Source: Mucisphaera sp965279675 (lineage in GTDB: Bacteria; Planctomycetota; Phycisphaerae; Phycisphaerales; Phycisphaeraceae). From it: a stretch of 64,000 nt of DNA. The position numbers and the translations under genes were made by a program. The stretch covers positions 2,728,001 to 2,792,000 of the forward strand of contig NZ_CBDIIJ010000002.1 in the NCBI RefSeq assembly GCF_965279675.1, written 5' to 3'. Positions within the stretch are counted from its first letter, which is position 1. Each line of letters opens with the position of its first letter. A model generated the notes under the pieces. The model searched no databases and was not told the origin of the DNA. It worked only from the letters and a program-made list of their open reading frames with translations. This document shows, in pieces, positions 43,372-51,924 of the stretch.

Positions 43372-43905
43372 ATGACTGAATCCCCAGAAAGCTCCGCCGA
43401 CCACCTCGCCCTCCGTGTCGAGAGGCTGCCCATTCAGGTCAAAGCCCTGGTCTGCGACTTCGATGGCGTCCTCACCGACAACCGCGTCATCGTCCGCGAG
43501 GACGGTATGGAACACGTCGTCTGCGACCGCAGCGACGGCCTCGGCCTCCAGATGCTCCGAGACTTGGGCGTTCACGTCGGCGTGCTCTCCAAAGAACGCA
43601 ATCCGGTGGTTCAAGCCCGCTGCACCAAGATCGGCATCGATTGCATCCAGGGCATTGATGACAAACTCCCGGTCCTCAAGCGGTGGGCCGAGGAAAGAAG
43701 TGTCTCACTCGAAGAACTCGTCTATGTCGGCAACGACGTGAACGATGTCGATTGCCTCGCCGCCGCCGGCTGCGGCGTCGCCGTGGCCGATGCTTACGAA
43801 CCCGCCGTCCACGCTTCGGACTTCCTGCTCGAACGCTCGGGCGGGTACGGCGCCGTCCGCGAACTCTGCGACCTCATCCTCGCCCGCAACGCGCAGGCCG
43901 AGTGA
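43372..43905 (+). CDS. HAD phosphatase, KdsC-like
   Basis: The 177-residue HAD-family phosphatase has catalytic aspartates D29 and D31 in CDFDGVLTDN, a lysine in LSKERN and the GNDVNDVDCL motif IV. Size and motif pattern match 3-deoxy-manno-octulosonate 8-phosphate phosphatases and the HAD tail of acylneuraminate cytidylyltransferases. The actual substrate could be KDO-8-P or a related nonulosonate phosphate. A TAGAGT hexamer lies exactly 6 bases before the ATG, indicating a leaderless-type start even though the gene follows hpnH closely. Confidence 0.85.
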   Translation: MTESPESSADHLALRVERLPIQVKALVCDFDGVLTDNRVIVREDGMEHVVCDRSDGLGLQMLRDLGVHVGVLSKERNPVVQARCTKIGIDCIQGIDDKLPVLKRWAEERSVSLEELVYVGNDVNDVDCLAAAGCGVAVADAYEPAVHASDFLLERSGGYGAVRELCDLILARNAQAE

Positions 43906-43940
43906 TTCCCTGCCAGACAGGCAGCGCCCAGGAAACAACC

Positions 43941-44504
43941 ATGGATCTTAGTGCCGCACACCTACACGTCGCACTTGTCCACGTGCCCATGATCGGTGTG
44001 GTCGCCGCCTCTATTCCGATCCTCGTCGGGCTCTTGTTCAGAAACAGGCTCTGCACCGAAACCGGCCTGTGGATGCTGGTGGTCTTCGGCTGGTCCATTG
44101 CTGCTGTCATGTCGACCGGCGAAACCGCCACAGAACTCGCCCATCAGGGCCTCGGCATCGCGCCCTATCTTGATGAGGCCGCCTGGGAGATCATGCAGAA
44201 GCACTACGACGACGCAGAGACCTACGCCAAAGTCGTCTACCTGGCCGCCTTACTCGGAACCCTTGGCGTACTGGCCCGCTGGTTCAAACCACAGTGGCAG
44301 CACTACATCGCCTGGCCCGGGGCGATTATCGCGATCCTGAGCCTGCCCGGCATGATCTACGTCGCCAACACAGGAGGCCAGATCCGCCACGAAGAGTTTC
44401 GGCCCAAGTCAACGACGCCGATAGAGCAAACCAGTCAGACCCAGCAATCCGAGGAAACCACTGCTAGACCCGGGGACGGTGAACTGGATGTCACCGATGA
44501 TTGA
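43941..44504 (+). CDS. Predicted four-helix membrane protein
   Basis: The 187-residue product from ATG 43941 has about four transmembrane helices. The N-terminal sequence LHVALVHVPMIGVVAASIPI and the STGETATELAHQ loop match a family of small bacterial membrane proteins with H-x4-H-x-P-x2-G and GE-x-A-E motifs, whose histidines and acid residues could bind a metal or heme; the function is not known to me. A 45-residue polar tail follows the last helix. AGGA lies 7 bases upstream of the ATG. A frame running upstream into the phosphatase gene is not needed. Confidence 0.75.
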   Translation: MDLSAAHLHVALVHVPMIGVVAASIPILVGLLFRNRLCTETGLWMLVVFGWSIAAVMSTGETATELAHQGLGIAPYLDEAAWEIMQKHYDDAETYAKVVYLAALLGTLGVLARWFKPQWQHYIAWPGAIIAILSLPGMIYVANTGGQIRHEEFRPKSTTPIEQTSQTQQSEETTARPGDGELDVTDD

Positions 44505-44596
44505 CGGGCCAGGTAAGTGGGATCTTGCCAGTGTCAGAATCTGAATGGTGCAGCATCTCGACATCATTTCGATGATTGGGTGTCTATAACCAAGCC

Positions 44597-45961
44597 CTAC
44601 GAAGCCAGCCCCGCCTCATCCACCGCAAAACCGCCTGCGCTCTGCTTCAGCCGCTCAACCTCCCGCAGCAGCTTCACCTCCCCACCCACCACCACCCCGA
44701 TCGCTCGCCCTTTGACCGACCAGCCATCGAACGGGCAGTTCCTCGCCTTGCTCGCAAAACGGCTCGCATCGATCGTCCAGCTTTCACCCGGATCGATCAG
44801 CGTCACGTCACCAAACGCACCCTCACCGAGATGCCCGCGATTTTCGAGGTTGCATAGCTCAGCGCCGCGCCAACTCATCATCTCGATCAACCGTGGCCAG
44901 CCGATCGTCTCCGTCTCAATCAACGCCCTGATATAGAGCGGCAACGCCGATTCCAACCCGATGATGCCATACGGCGCATCCTCGAACTCCAATGCCTTCT
45001 CCTCCGCGGTGTGTGGCGCGTGATCCGTCGCCAACAGCGTGATCGTGCCATCAGCCACCGCAGACCGAAGCTCCTCAATATCCCGCTGCGTCCTCAACGG
45101 CGGGTTCATCTTCGCCAGCGTGTCATACCCCGCGCAGGCCTCATCCGTCAGCAACAGGTGATGCGGGCTCACCTCACCCGTTATCCGATCACGATGCTCA
45201 ACGGCATCGTGCTTGGCCCGCCGCAGCAACTCCGCGCCGCTACCGGTCGTCATGTGCTGCGCATGCCAACGCGTTCGGTAGCCCTGCGACCGGGCGATCA
45301 GCAGATCCCGCTGGATCATCAGGTCCTCTGCCAGCGAGGGCCAGCCCGCCAGGCCAAGCTGTGTCGCGAGTTCACCAGCGTTCATCGCCCCCCCGCCGAG
45401 GTCCGGGTCTTCACAGTGCTGCATCACGGCCAGGCCGGTCATCCCGACATAGGTCATGGCCTTGGCCATCAGGCTCGCTGAGGCCACGCCCGTCCCGTCA
45501 TCGGTAAAGGCCACCGCGCCATGCCTGGCCATCAGGCCGATCTCAGCAAGGTCCTTTCCCTCTCGCCCCCTGGTCAGGCAGCCTGTCGGAAACACGTTCG
45601 CCAGACCCGACTGCTTCGCCCGCTCGTAGACATAGTCGATGCTCGCGTCGTCATCGATCGCAGGGACGGTATTCGGCATGCAGCAGATCGAGGTGAACCC
45701 ACCAGCCACCGCCGCCGCCGCCCCAGTTGCAATGGTCTCTTTGGCCTCCTGCCCGGGCTCACGAAGGTGCACATGGACATCGATCAGACCCGGACATACC
45801 AGCAGCCCGCTGGCCTCCAGCGTCGGCGTCCCCTCCGATTCAGAAGGGGGGATCGTCCCGCATTTTACCACCCTGCCATCCACAATCAGCACGTCTGCGG
45901 GCTCATCGCGCCCGTTCTTTGGATCGATGAGGTGCCCGCCACGAATCAGGAGTCTGCTCAT
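44597..45961 (-). CDS. pyrC: Dihydroorotase, class I
   Basis: A 454-residue amidohydrolase of pyrimidine synthesis. Metal ligands are H63 and H65 in PGLIDVHVHLREPGQE; a DDG motif (AFTDDGTGV) stands where type II enzymes have the carbamylated lysine, as in class I long dihydroorotases; the LATDHAPHT motif holds another metal aspartate. Length and features support the catalytic enzyme instead of a PyrX-like inactive form. A TATGTT hexamer is exactly 6 bases before the ATG. The protein at 45989-46345 lies 27 bases upstream on the same strand. Confidence 0.93.
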   Translation of the reverse strand: MSRLLIRGGHLIDPKNGRDEPADVLIVDGRVVKCGTIPPSESEGTPTLEASGLLVCPGLIDVHVHLREPGQEAKETIATGAAAAVAGGFTSICCMPNTVPAIDDDASIDYVYERAKQSGLANVFPTGCLTRGREGKDLAEIGLMARHGAVAFTDDGTGVASASLMAKAMTYVGMTGLAVMQHCEDPDLGGGAMNAGELATQLGLAGWPSLAEDLMIQRDLLIARSQGYRTRWHAQHMTTGSGAELLRRAKHDAVEHRDRITGEVSPHHLLLTDEACAGYDTLAKMNPPLRTQRDIEELRSAVADGTITLLATDHAPHTAEEKALEFEDAPYGIIGLESALPLYIRALIETETIGWPRLIEMMSWRGAELCNLENRGHLGEGAFGDVTLIDPGESWTIDASRFASKARNCPFDGWSVKGRAIGVVVGGEVKLLREVERLKQSAGGFAVDEAGLAS

Positions 45962-45988
45962 CCCCGCAACATACCAGCCTCGATGGCA

Positions 45989-46345
45989 CTAGGCCGCGGC
46001 CTTCTGCGGGATGTCCTGCGGTTCGGGCATCGCCAATGGCCCTGTGTCCACCTCTGCCTCAACCGCAGCGTCTGTCTCGTCGTCTTCATCGGTGCCGTCC
46101 TCGATCACCTCGACGCTACCCTCCTCGGTCAGGCGCTCGATCAGCGAACGCAGGTACTCGTTTCGCTGGATCTTGCTCTCGCGGATCAGGTTGTGCCGGC
46201 GGACCCGATGGTGGACGTGGCTGGTCAGCGTGCTCAGACTCGCCATGACCAAGACCATGCCTAGCAGCGCCAGCACCAACAGCATCAGGGGAGTGACGTG
46301 ATCAAACACCCTCTGACTATCGACGCTCTCACAACGACCGCTCAC
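45989..46345 (-). CDS. Hypothetical small membrane protein
   Basis: A 118-residue protein with one hydrophobic helix at about 19-40 (PLMLLVLALLGMVLVMASL), a basic juxtamembrane stretch (HHRVRRHNLIRESKIQRNEY) and a very acidic C-terminal half. The start is GTG 46345, supported by a TAAAGT hexamer exactly 6 bases upstream, which is the same spacing as for the other leaderless-type starts. It is divergent from the large membrane protein, with the two start codons 52 bases apart. Function unknown. Confidence 0.68.
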   Translation of the reverse strand: MSGRCESVDSQRVFDHVTPLMLLVLALLGMVLVMASLSTLTSHVHHRVRRHNLIRESKIQRNEYLRSLIERLTEEGSVEVIEDGTDEDDETDAAVEAEVDTGPLAMPEPQDIPQKAAA

Positions 46346-46385
46346 CGCCAGACTTTATCGGGCCCCCAGGCCGCCATCAGACGAT

Positions 46386-46391
46386 TAGAAT
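46386..46391 (+). promoter_or_regulatory. TAGAAT -10 element before the ATC start
   Basis: TAGAAT is followed by 6 bases and then ATC at 46398, the same geometry seen before many ATG starts in this window. It marks the predicted transcription and translation start of the large membrane protein. No good -35 is visible. Confidence 0.5.
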
Positions 46392-46397
46392 CTGCCT

Positions 46398-48683
46398 ATC
46401 ACGTCCCAAACCTCTACCAATACCGGTTCCACCATCGCCCGCTGGCTCCGCCGGCTGGCTGCCGCAAGCCTGATCCTTTTGGCGGCAGCGACCGGTCTGC
46501 ACGCTGAGATCCGTATCGATGTCCAGCAGGCTTCGCTCGGTTTCGAGGGGCACCTCTATCCCGGGCTCTGGTCGCCGGTCCGCGTGGAGTTGGAGAACAC
46601 CGGACCACGCCCCATCGCCGTCCGATTGGCACTACCGCTCGACGATGCCGATGGCGATGAAGTCCGATACGAACGCGTCGTGACTGTCGATGCCAACCGC
46701 GAGCTAAGCACCTGGCTCTACGGCATGCCGCCACAGCTCTTCCAGACGCGCATCACCATCGAGGCCCACGACGACGAGACCGGCGTCCCACTGACCGAGG
46801 TCACCGTCGAAGCCGGCAACCCCACCGACCGCATCGCCAAACGCATCCTAGTCCTCGCAAGCGGACAGGTCGGACTCGAGGACTTCACTGATGCCGTGAC
46901 CCGGCACGAGCCCATTAAGCCGATCGCCGGGCTGGGCCTCGAGGACCTGCCTGATCGAGCGCACGGTCTGGACGTGATCGATGCCATCTGCTGGGCACCG
47001 GGCGGCGGCGACCCCGCTTCACCCGGCTGGACACTCGCGCAGCAGAACGCGCTCCGCGAATGGATCAGGCGCGGCGGTCACCTCGTCATCGTGCTCCCCT
47101 CAGCCGGGCAAACATGGACCGCCACCGGCCTCCGGGACCTGCTGCCCGTCGTCCCCTCGGGGATTCAGCGGGTTCAAGCCGTACCGCCTCGCTGGCTTGG
47201 CCGCCAGATCAGCCCCGAACCGACACCCGTCATCCTGCAAACCCTCCAACCCACCGAGGATGCCTCGGTGCTCGGAACGCTGCCCGACGGCCGACCGCTG
47301 CTGGTTGCCAGGAACGTAGGCCTCGGCCGGATCACGATGCTCGGAGCCGAGATCACCGATCCCTCTTTCAGGCGCATCGTGGCCGATGACGGGCGCTTCC
47401 GTGTCTGGCACCATATTTTCGGCTGGCAGGCACCCGTGCTCAGGCAAGCCTTAATCGAACAGGGCATCCGCGAAGGCTCGATGAGCTCCGCTGATTCCCC
47501 CGTACGCAACAAGGTCCAGCTCGATCAGAACCTCTCCGCTTACGCCGACCTGACCCGCTCCATCGGGATCTGGCTCAATGTCCTGCTGATCCTCATCGTG
47601 ACCTACTGGCTCGCCGCAGGACCCATCAGCGACTACCTGCTCCGTCAACGTCAACGCGCCCAGCACACCTGGCTCGGCTTTGCCTTAGTTGCCCTTCTGT
47701 TTGCCGTCGCCAGTTGGACCCTGGTCGCCTTTGCAGGACCCACACAATCGAGAATCAAACATCTCTCGGTCATCGACATTGATGCCCAGAACCGACTCGG
47801 ACGGCTATCCGGCTGGGCATCGATCTTCACCCCCGACTTTGGAACCACCGAGATAGCCTTCGCCGCTGAGTCCGACCTCGCTTCACGTCTCTCCTCTCCC
47901 GGCTGGCCGGGCAGCAGCGATATCGACTTCCTCGACACCCAGTCCTACGCCGTCTCCGCCACCGAGCCCGATCGGCTCCTGCTGCCGTCCCGTGGCGCCT
48001 CTCGGATGATCCGCTACGAAACCCTCGGCCCACTCGATGACCTCGGCTGGGCCGCCACCTTCCACCACACCCTGAGACTCGATGCCGGGCTGCCGCTCGG
48101 GGAGGTCTTCCACGAAGCACCGGCACCTCTCCGCTTCCTCCAGGCCATCTTCCTGCCTTTGGAAGAAACCCCCGAACGCGCTCTGGTCTGGGACATCCCC
48201 GGCGACTGGCTCCCCGGACAACCCCTCACGATCAGCACGTCACCCCAGGCCCTGAGACTCGGCCGGCGAGTACTCCGATTCGATGAAACCCGCAGCCTCC
48301 GCAACGAGGGACACCTCGGCAACCAGCTCGCCGTCTTTCCGACACGCGACGGCTGGCTCCAGACCACCGCCAGCTCACTCAGGCCCAGACTCCTGGCCAC
48401 CATGCGTGTCCTCACCTTCCACGACCTGCTGCCCGCCCCGCGCTTCCACGCCCTGGACCTGGGCGACCGCGCGACCGTGATCCAGACCGGACAACTCGGC
48501 ATCCTGGATCTTTCCCAGCAACTCCTCCCAGGTCACCTCATGCTCATCGGCTTGATGGAGGACGCAGCGATTCCCGCCGACCTGCGCCTCAACCAGCGAT
48601 CAATCGACGCACAGGGGATGACCGTCGTCAGGCTGATCTATGATCTCAACCCGACAGCCAGACAGGCAGCCAACACACCATGA
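46398..48683 (+). CDS. Large membrane protein with signal peptide, ABC-system partner
   Basis: In frame from 46398 the product has about 761 residues and begins with a good signal peptide (RWLRRLAAASLILLAAATG then LHA cleavage). The mature part has a beta-rich region (about 28-120), a segment resembling a glutaminase-like or DUF4159/BatA-type alpha/beta domain (about 190-250; REWIRRGGHLVIVLP), two transmembrane helices near 395-445 and a C-terminal periplasmic domain of about 300 residues. No ATG, GTG or TTG precedes the signal peptide after the TAG at 46386, so the start is probably the ATC at 46398. TTG 46479 would remove most of the signal. It overlaps the ABC ATPase by 4 bases. Confidence 0.7.
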   Translation: MTSQTSTNTGSTIARWLRRLAAASLILLAAATGLHAEIRIDVQQASLGFEGHLYPGLWSPVRVELENTGPRPIAVRLALPLDDADGDEVRYERVVTVDANRELSTWLYGMPPQLFQTRITIEAHDDETGVPLTEVTVEAGNPTDRIAKRILVLASGQVGLEDFTDAVTRHEPIKPIAGLGLEDLPDRAHGLDVIDAICWAPGGGDPASPGWTLAQQNALREWIRRGGHLVIVLPSAGQTWTATGLRDLLPVVPSGIQRVQAVPPRWLGRQISPEPTPVILQTLQPTEDASVLGTLPDGRPLLVARNVGLGRITMLGAEITDPSFRRIVADDGRFRVWHHIFGWQAPVLRQALIEQGIREGSMSSADSPVRNKVQLDQNLSAYADLTRSIGIWLNVLLILIVTYWLAAGPISDYLLRQRQRAQHTWLGFALVALLFAVASWTLVAFAGPTQSRIKHLSVIDIDAQNRLGRLSGWASIFTPDFGTTEIAFAAESDLASRLSSPGWPGSSDIDFLDTQSYAVSATEPDRLLLPSRGASRMIRYETLGPLDDLGWAATFHHTLRLDAGLPLGEVFHEAPAPLRFLQAIFLPLEETPERALVWDIPGDWLPGQPLTISTSPQALRLGRRVLRFDETRSLRNEGHLGNQLAVFPTRDGWLQTTASSLRPRLLATMRVLTFHDLLPAPRFHALDLGDRATVIQTGQLGILDLSQQLLPGHLMLIGLMEDAAIPADLRLNQRSIDAQGMTVVRLIYDLNPTARQAANTP

Positions 48684-49618
48684 GCATGATCGAGACCCAG
48701 AACCTGACCAAGAAATACGGCGACCTCGTCGCCCTCGATCATCTCAACCTCAAGGTCGAAGCCGGTGACGCCTTCGGTTTCCTCGGCCCCAACGGTGCCG
48801 GCAAGACCACGACCATGAAGATCCTCGCCACGCTCCTCAAACCGAGCTGGGGTGAGGCCCGCATCGACGGCCTGAGCGTTGGCCCGGTCAACGCCCAGGA
48901 AGTCCGCAAGATCATCGCCTATGTCCCAGATTCATTCGGCTCCTACGCCGATCTCACCGTCACCGAATACCTCGAGTTCTTCGCCGCCGCCTACCAGATC
49001 ACCGGCGCAGCTCGCCGCCGGGTGATTGGTGATGTCCTCGAACTCACCGGCCTGACCGGCAAATCGCTCTCCGAAGTCAACGGCCTTTCCAGAGGCATGC
49101 AGCAACGGCTCTCGGTGGCCCGGGCCCTCCTGCACGACCCCAAGCTGCTCCTCCTCGACGAGCCGGCTTCGGGGCTGGACCCCCGTGCGCGTGTCGAAAT
49201 GCGTGAGCTGCTTAAGGAGCTTCACCGGATGGGCAAGACCATCCTGATCAGCTCCCACATCCTCCCGGAGCTGGCCGAGCTCTGTAATCAGTTCGGCATC
49301 ATCGAACGCGGCAAACTCCGCTTCGTCGGCAGCCAGCAGGAACTGCTCGAACGCTCTCAGACCGGAGCCGTCCTCCGGATCCAGGTGGCCGAGCGATCCG
49401 ACGACGCCCGCAGAGCCCTCCAGGGGCTGTCTGGCGTGGTCAAAGCCGACATCGATCCCGACGGCATCCGCGTCCAGCTCGAAGCCCACCACCCCGAAAC
49501 GATCGGACAGATCGCCCGCTGTCTGGTCGAAGCCGGCCTCAAGCTGACAGAACTCAAACCCGAACAGGCCAGCCTTGAAGCCGCCTTCCTCAGCATGACC
49601 GAGGGAACCGTCCAGTAA
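48680..49618 (+). CDS. ABC transporter ATP-binding protein
   Basis: The 312-residue ATPase has Walker A GPNGAGKTT at 36-44, the signature LSRGMQQRLSVARAL, Walker B LLLLDEPASGLDP and the H-loop SSHILPEL, as in the CcmA/NatA/GldA-type group that works with separate permeases. A C-terminal regulatory extension of about 85 residues follows. It is translationally coupled (ATGA overlap) to the large membrane protein, which may act as or with the membrane partner; no typical ABC permease is present nearby. The transported substrate is unknown. Confidence 0.92.
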   Translation: MSMIETQNLTKKYGDLVALDHLNLKVEAGDAFGFLGPNGAGKTTTMKILATLLKPSWGEARIDGLSVGPVNAQEVRKIIAYVPDSFGSYADLTVTEYLEFFAAAYQITGAARRRVIGDVLELTGLTGKSLSEVNGLSRGMQQRLSVARALLHDPKLLLLDEPASGLDPRARVEMRELLKELHRMGKTILISSHILPELAELCNQFGIIERGKLRFVGSQQELLERSQTGAVLRIQVAERSDDARRALQGLSGVVKADIDPDGIRVQLEAHHPETIGQIARCLVEAGLKLTELKPEQASLEAAFLSMTEGTVQ

Positions 49619-49641
49619 ACCAAAGCCATCACGGCATTAAA

Positions 49642-49670
49642 GAACCCCACAGGCCTGACCTGCGGGGTTC
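49642..49670. terminator. Terminator-like hairpin between convergent genes
   Basis: An imperfect stem (GAACCCC-A-CAGG with CCTG-C-GGGGTTC) with a 5-base loop lies between the ABC ATPase stop and the Spy-like gene stop. On the minus strand it is followed by TTTAAT, so it may serve the minus gene better. Confidence 0.55.
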
Positions 49671-49721
49671 CGTGTCTCGCCACCTTATCCGGTGAGCACG
49701 GAGCAAAGCTCCGCATATCAA

Positions 49722-50666
49722 TTATAGATCCAGTTGGTCATCCCGTCGAGAATTTTCAGGGTTGAATGATCCATCCGGCTCCAGCCGTTCCTCATCCATC
49801 CCCATCCCCTGCCCAGCTTGTCGTCCAAACCCGGCAACGGGTCCAGCGTCACTTCTGGGGCCCCGTAAACCTGGGCGGTCTCGGCGATCTCGGCGGTTTG
49901 AAGCACCATCCCGCCTGCCTTCACCACGCCGATCAAAAGCCTCGGTCTGACGGCGCTCGAACCGCTCACGCAGCATCTCCAGATTCTCATCGAAAATCGT
50001 CTGCTGCCTCTCGGTCAGGGTATCCCTGACCGACTCCAGCTGATCCACCAGTTTCGGGGCACTCTCGCGGAGCTCCCGGTACTCGGCCATCAAAGCCGCC
50101 ATCTGCTCACGGTCTTCAAGCTCCCGCGCATCCCGCGCCTCGGCCTGAAGATCGCGTAGCGTCTCGGCATTCGCTTCCCGCCAGGCCTGCATCTCAGCGC
50201 GATAAGCCTGAGCCGATGCCATGATCTCGGCGCGTTGATCCTCATTCAGTTCGATGTCCCGGAACAGATCACGCAAGACACTCCGAGACTCACCGCCGTG
50301 CTGACCTTCACGACTCACGCCACGCGGCCCTTCACCACGCTCGCCGCCACGCCCCATCCGCTCACGCTCACGTTCACGTCCAAAAGCCGGACCACGCCGA
50401 CCCGGTTCCGCCATGCCGAACACCTGCCCGCCATCACGGAATCCCCTCGCATCCCGAGGCACTCTCCGGTCAAAACCGGCTTCCCTCCGAGGTCCCCGCT
50501 CAGGACGCATGCCATGGGCACAGTGCTGACAACCCGTTTCACTCATCCCCGGACCCCGAGGCGGTCCCTGCTGAGCCAGAGCCGGCATCACCGCAAAGCC
50601 GCCTGCGCCCAGAACCAGAGCCGTAGCGGAAGCGAGCAGCAGGTTTCGTGTGTTCATCCGAGACAT
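49722..50666 (-). CDS. Secreted Spy/CpxP-like helical protein
   Basis: The 314-residue product from ATG 50666 has a signal peptide (LLLASATALVLGAGGFAVMP, cut near ALAQ), a Gly/Arg/Pro-rich low-complexity region (about 30-120), a helical domain at about 125-240 with the Spy-like motifs IELNEDQRAEIM and LTERQQTIF, and a basic, disordered tail. Spy/CpxP proteins are periplasmic chaperones or stress sensors that bind proteins through such helices; the LTxxQ-like repeats support that class. The in-frame GTG at 50681 is an alternative start, but AAAGGA lies 7 bases before ATG 50666. Confidence 0.78.
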   Translation of the reverse strand: MSRMNTRNLLLASATALVLGAGGFAVMPALAQQGPPRGPGMSETGCQHCAHGMRPERGPRREAGFDRRVPRDARGFRDGGQVFGMAEPGRRGPAFGRERERERMGRGGERGEGPRGVSREGQHGGESRSVLRDLFRDIELNEDQRAEIMASAQAYRAEMQAWREANAETLRDLQAEARDARELEDREQMAALMAEYRELRESAPKLVDQLESVRDTLTERQQTIFDENLEMLRERFERRQTEAFDRRGEGRRDGASNRRDRRDRPGLRGPRSDAGPVAGFGRQAGQGMGMDEERLEPDGSFNPENSRRDDQLDL

Positions 50667-50805
50667 TATCGATCCTTTCACTTAGCGTTCGGACATCTCT
50701 AACCCAACGCCCTCAGCCCTTCCCCATTGCAGCCTCCAAAAAGATTTCTCGGATTCGCCCGTGACGCCCATCGCCCCTAGGATCCCAGTTCAGGAGATAC
50801 CCCCC

Positions 50806-51924
50806 ATGTACGCCACCAAAGAGCAGGTTCTGGAAGCCCTCAAGACCGTTCAGGACCCCGAACTCCACCGCGACCTCGTCACCCTCAACATGGTTCGAAA
50901 CGTCGCCGCTTGTGATGGCGTCGTCTCGCTCGAAATCAAGGTCTCGTCCCTCAACGACTCCCTCAAGGATGAGCTCAAGTCACGCATCATGACGGCCCTC
51001 GCCAAACTCGATCCCAAGGTCCAGAAGCTCGACATCGAATTCGTCACCGGCCTCACCCAGGCCGCCGGCCAGAACCCTCCTCAGCCAAATCAGCAGCAGG
51101 CCCAGCCCGCCAAGGAAGACCTGCTGCCGGGCGTCAAGCACATCATCGCCGTCGGGGCCGGGAAGGGGGGTGTCGGAAAATCAACCGTCTCCGTCAACCT
51201 CGCCATCGGCCTCGCCCGCCGCGGTGCCCGCGTCGGCATCCTCGATGGCGACATCTACGGCCCCTCCCTGCCGACCATGCTCGGCCTCGACCGCTTCGAA
51301 CCCAAAGCCGAAGGTAAGAACCTACTGCCCTTCGATGTTCATGGCGTCTTCGCCATGTCGCTCGGCTCGCTCGTCGAAGACGAAAAACCCCTCATCTGGC
51401 GGGGACCGATGGCTCACGGCGCCTTCCGCCAGCTTATCAGCCAGACCATGTGGGGCGAACTCGATTACCTCATCATCGACCTGCCCCCGGGCACCGGCGA
51501 TGTCCCCCTCACCATGGCCCAACTCCTCCCGCTCACCGGCGCTGTCGTCGTCTGCACCCCGCAGAAGGTCGCTCAGGACGACGCCCGCCGAGCCATCGCC
51601 ATGTTCCGACAGATGCGCATCGAAGTCCTTGGCGTCGTTGAAAACATGAGCTACTTCATCGGCGACGACGGCAAGGAATACGACATCTTCGGCAAAGGCG
51701 GAGCCGAACTCATGGCCCAGCAGGCCGGCGTCCCCTTCCTCGGACAGATCCCCATCAACACCGCCATCCGCTACAACGCCGACGCCGGCGACCCCACCGC
51801 CAACTTCACCGCCGACGACCAACTCGCCAGCGAACTCACCGCCGTGACCGATAAATTCGCCGCGCAGGTCTCCATGCACCTGATGTCCGAGGCTGCCGAC
51901 CGCCCAACACTCTCGGTCAGCTAG
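50806..51924 (+). CDS. apbC: Mrp/ApbC-type iron-sulfur carrier ATPase
   Basis: The 372-residue protein has an N-terminal DUF59 domain (about 1-85; VLEALKTVQDPELHRDLVTL) and a deviant-Walker P-loop ATPase with GKGGVGKST, LDGDIYGPSLPTMLG and the DLPPGTGDVPLT segment. The family carries Fe-S clusters to target proteins. The CxxC motif that many members have after ENMSYF is absent: the sequence reads ENMSYFIGDDGKEYDIFGKG. AGGAG lies 8 bases before ATG 50806, which is chosen over an open frame to 50761. It overlaps the convergent rhodanese gene by 8 bases. Confidence 0.9.
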   Translation: MYATKEQVLEALKTVQDPELHRDLVTLNMVRNVAACDGVVSLEIKVSSLNDSLKDELKSRIMTALAKLDPKVQKLDIEFVTGLTQAAGQNPPQPNQQQAQPAKEDLLPGVKHIIAVGAGKGGVGKSTVSVNLAIGLARRGARVGILDGDIYGPSLPTMLGLDRFEPKAEGKNLLPFDVHGVFAMSLGSLVEDEKPLIWRGPMAHGAFRQLISQTMWGELDYLIIDLPPGTGDVPLTMAQLLPLTGAVVVCTPQKVAQDDARRAIAMFRQMRIEVLGVVENMSYFIGDDGKEYDIFGKGGAELMAQQAGVPFLGQIPINTAIRYNADAGDPTANFTADDQLASELTAVTDKFAAQVSMHLMSEAADRPTLSVS

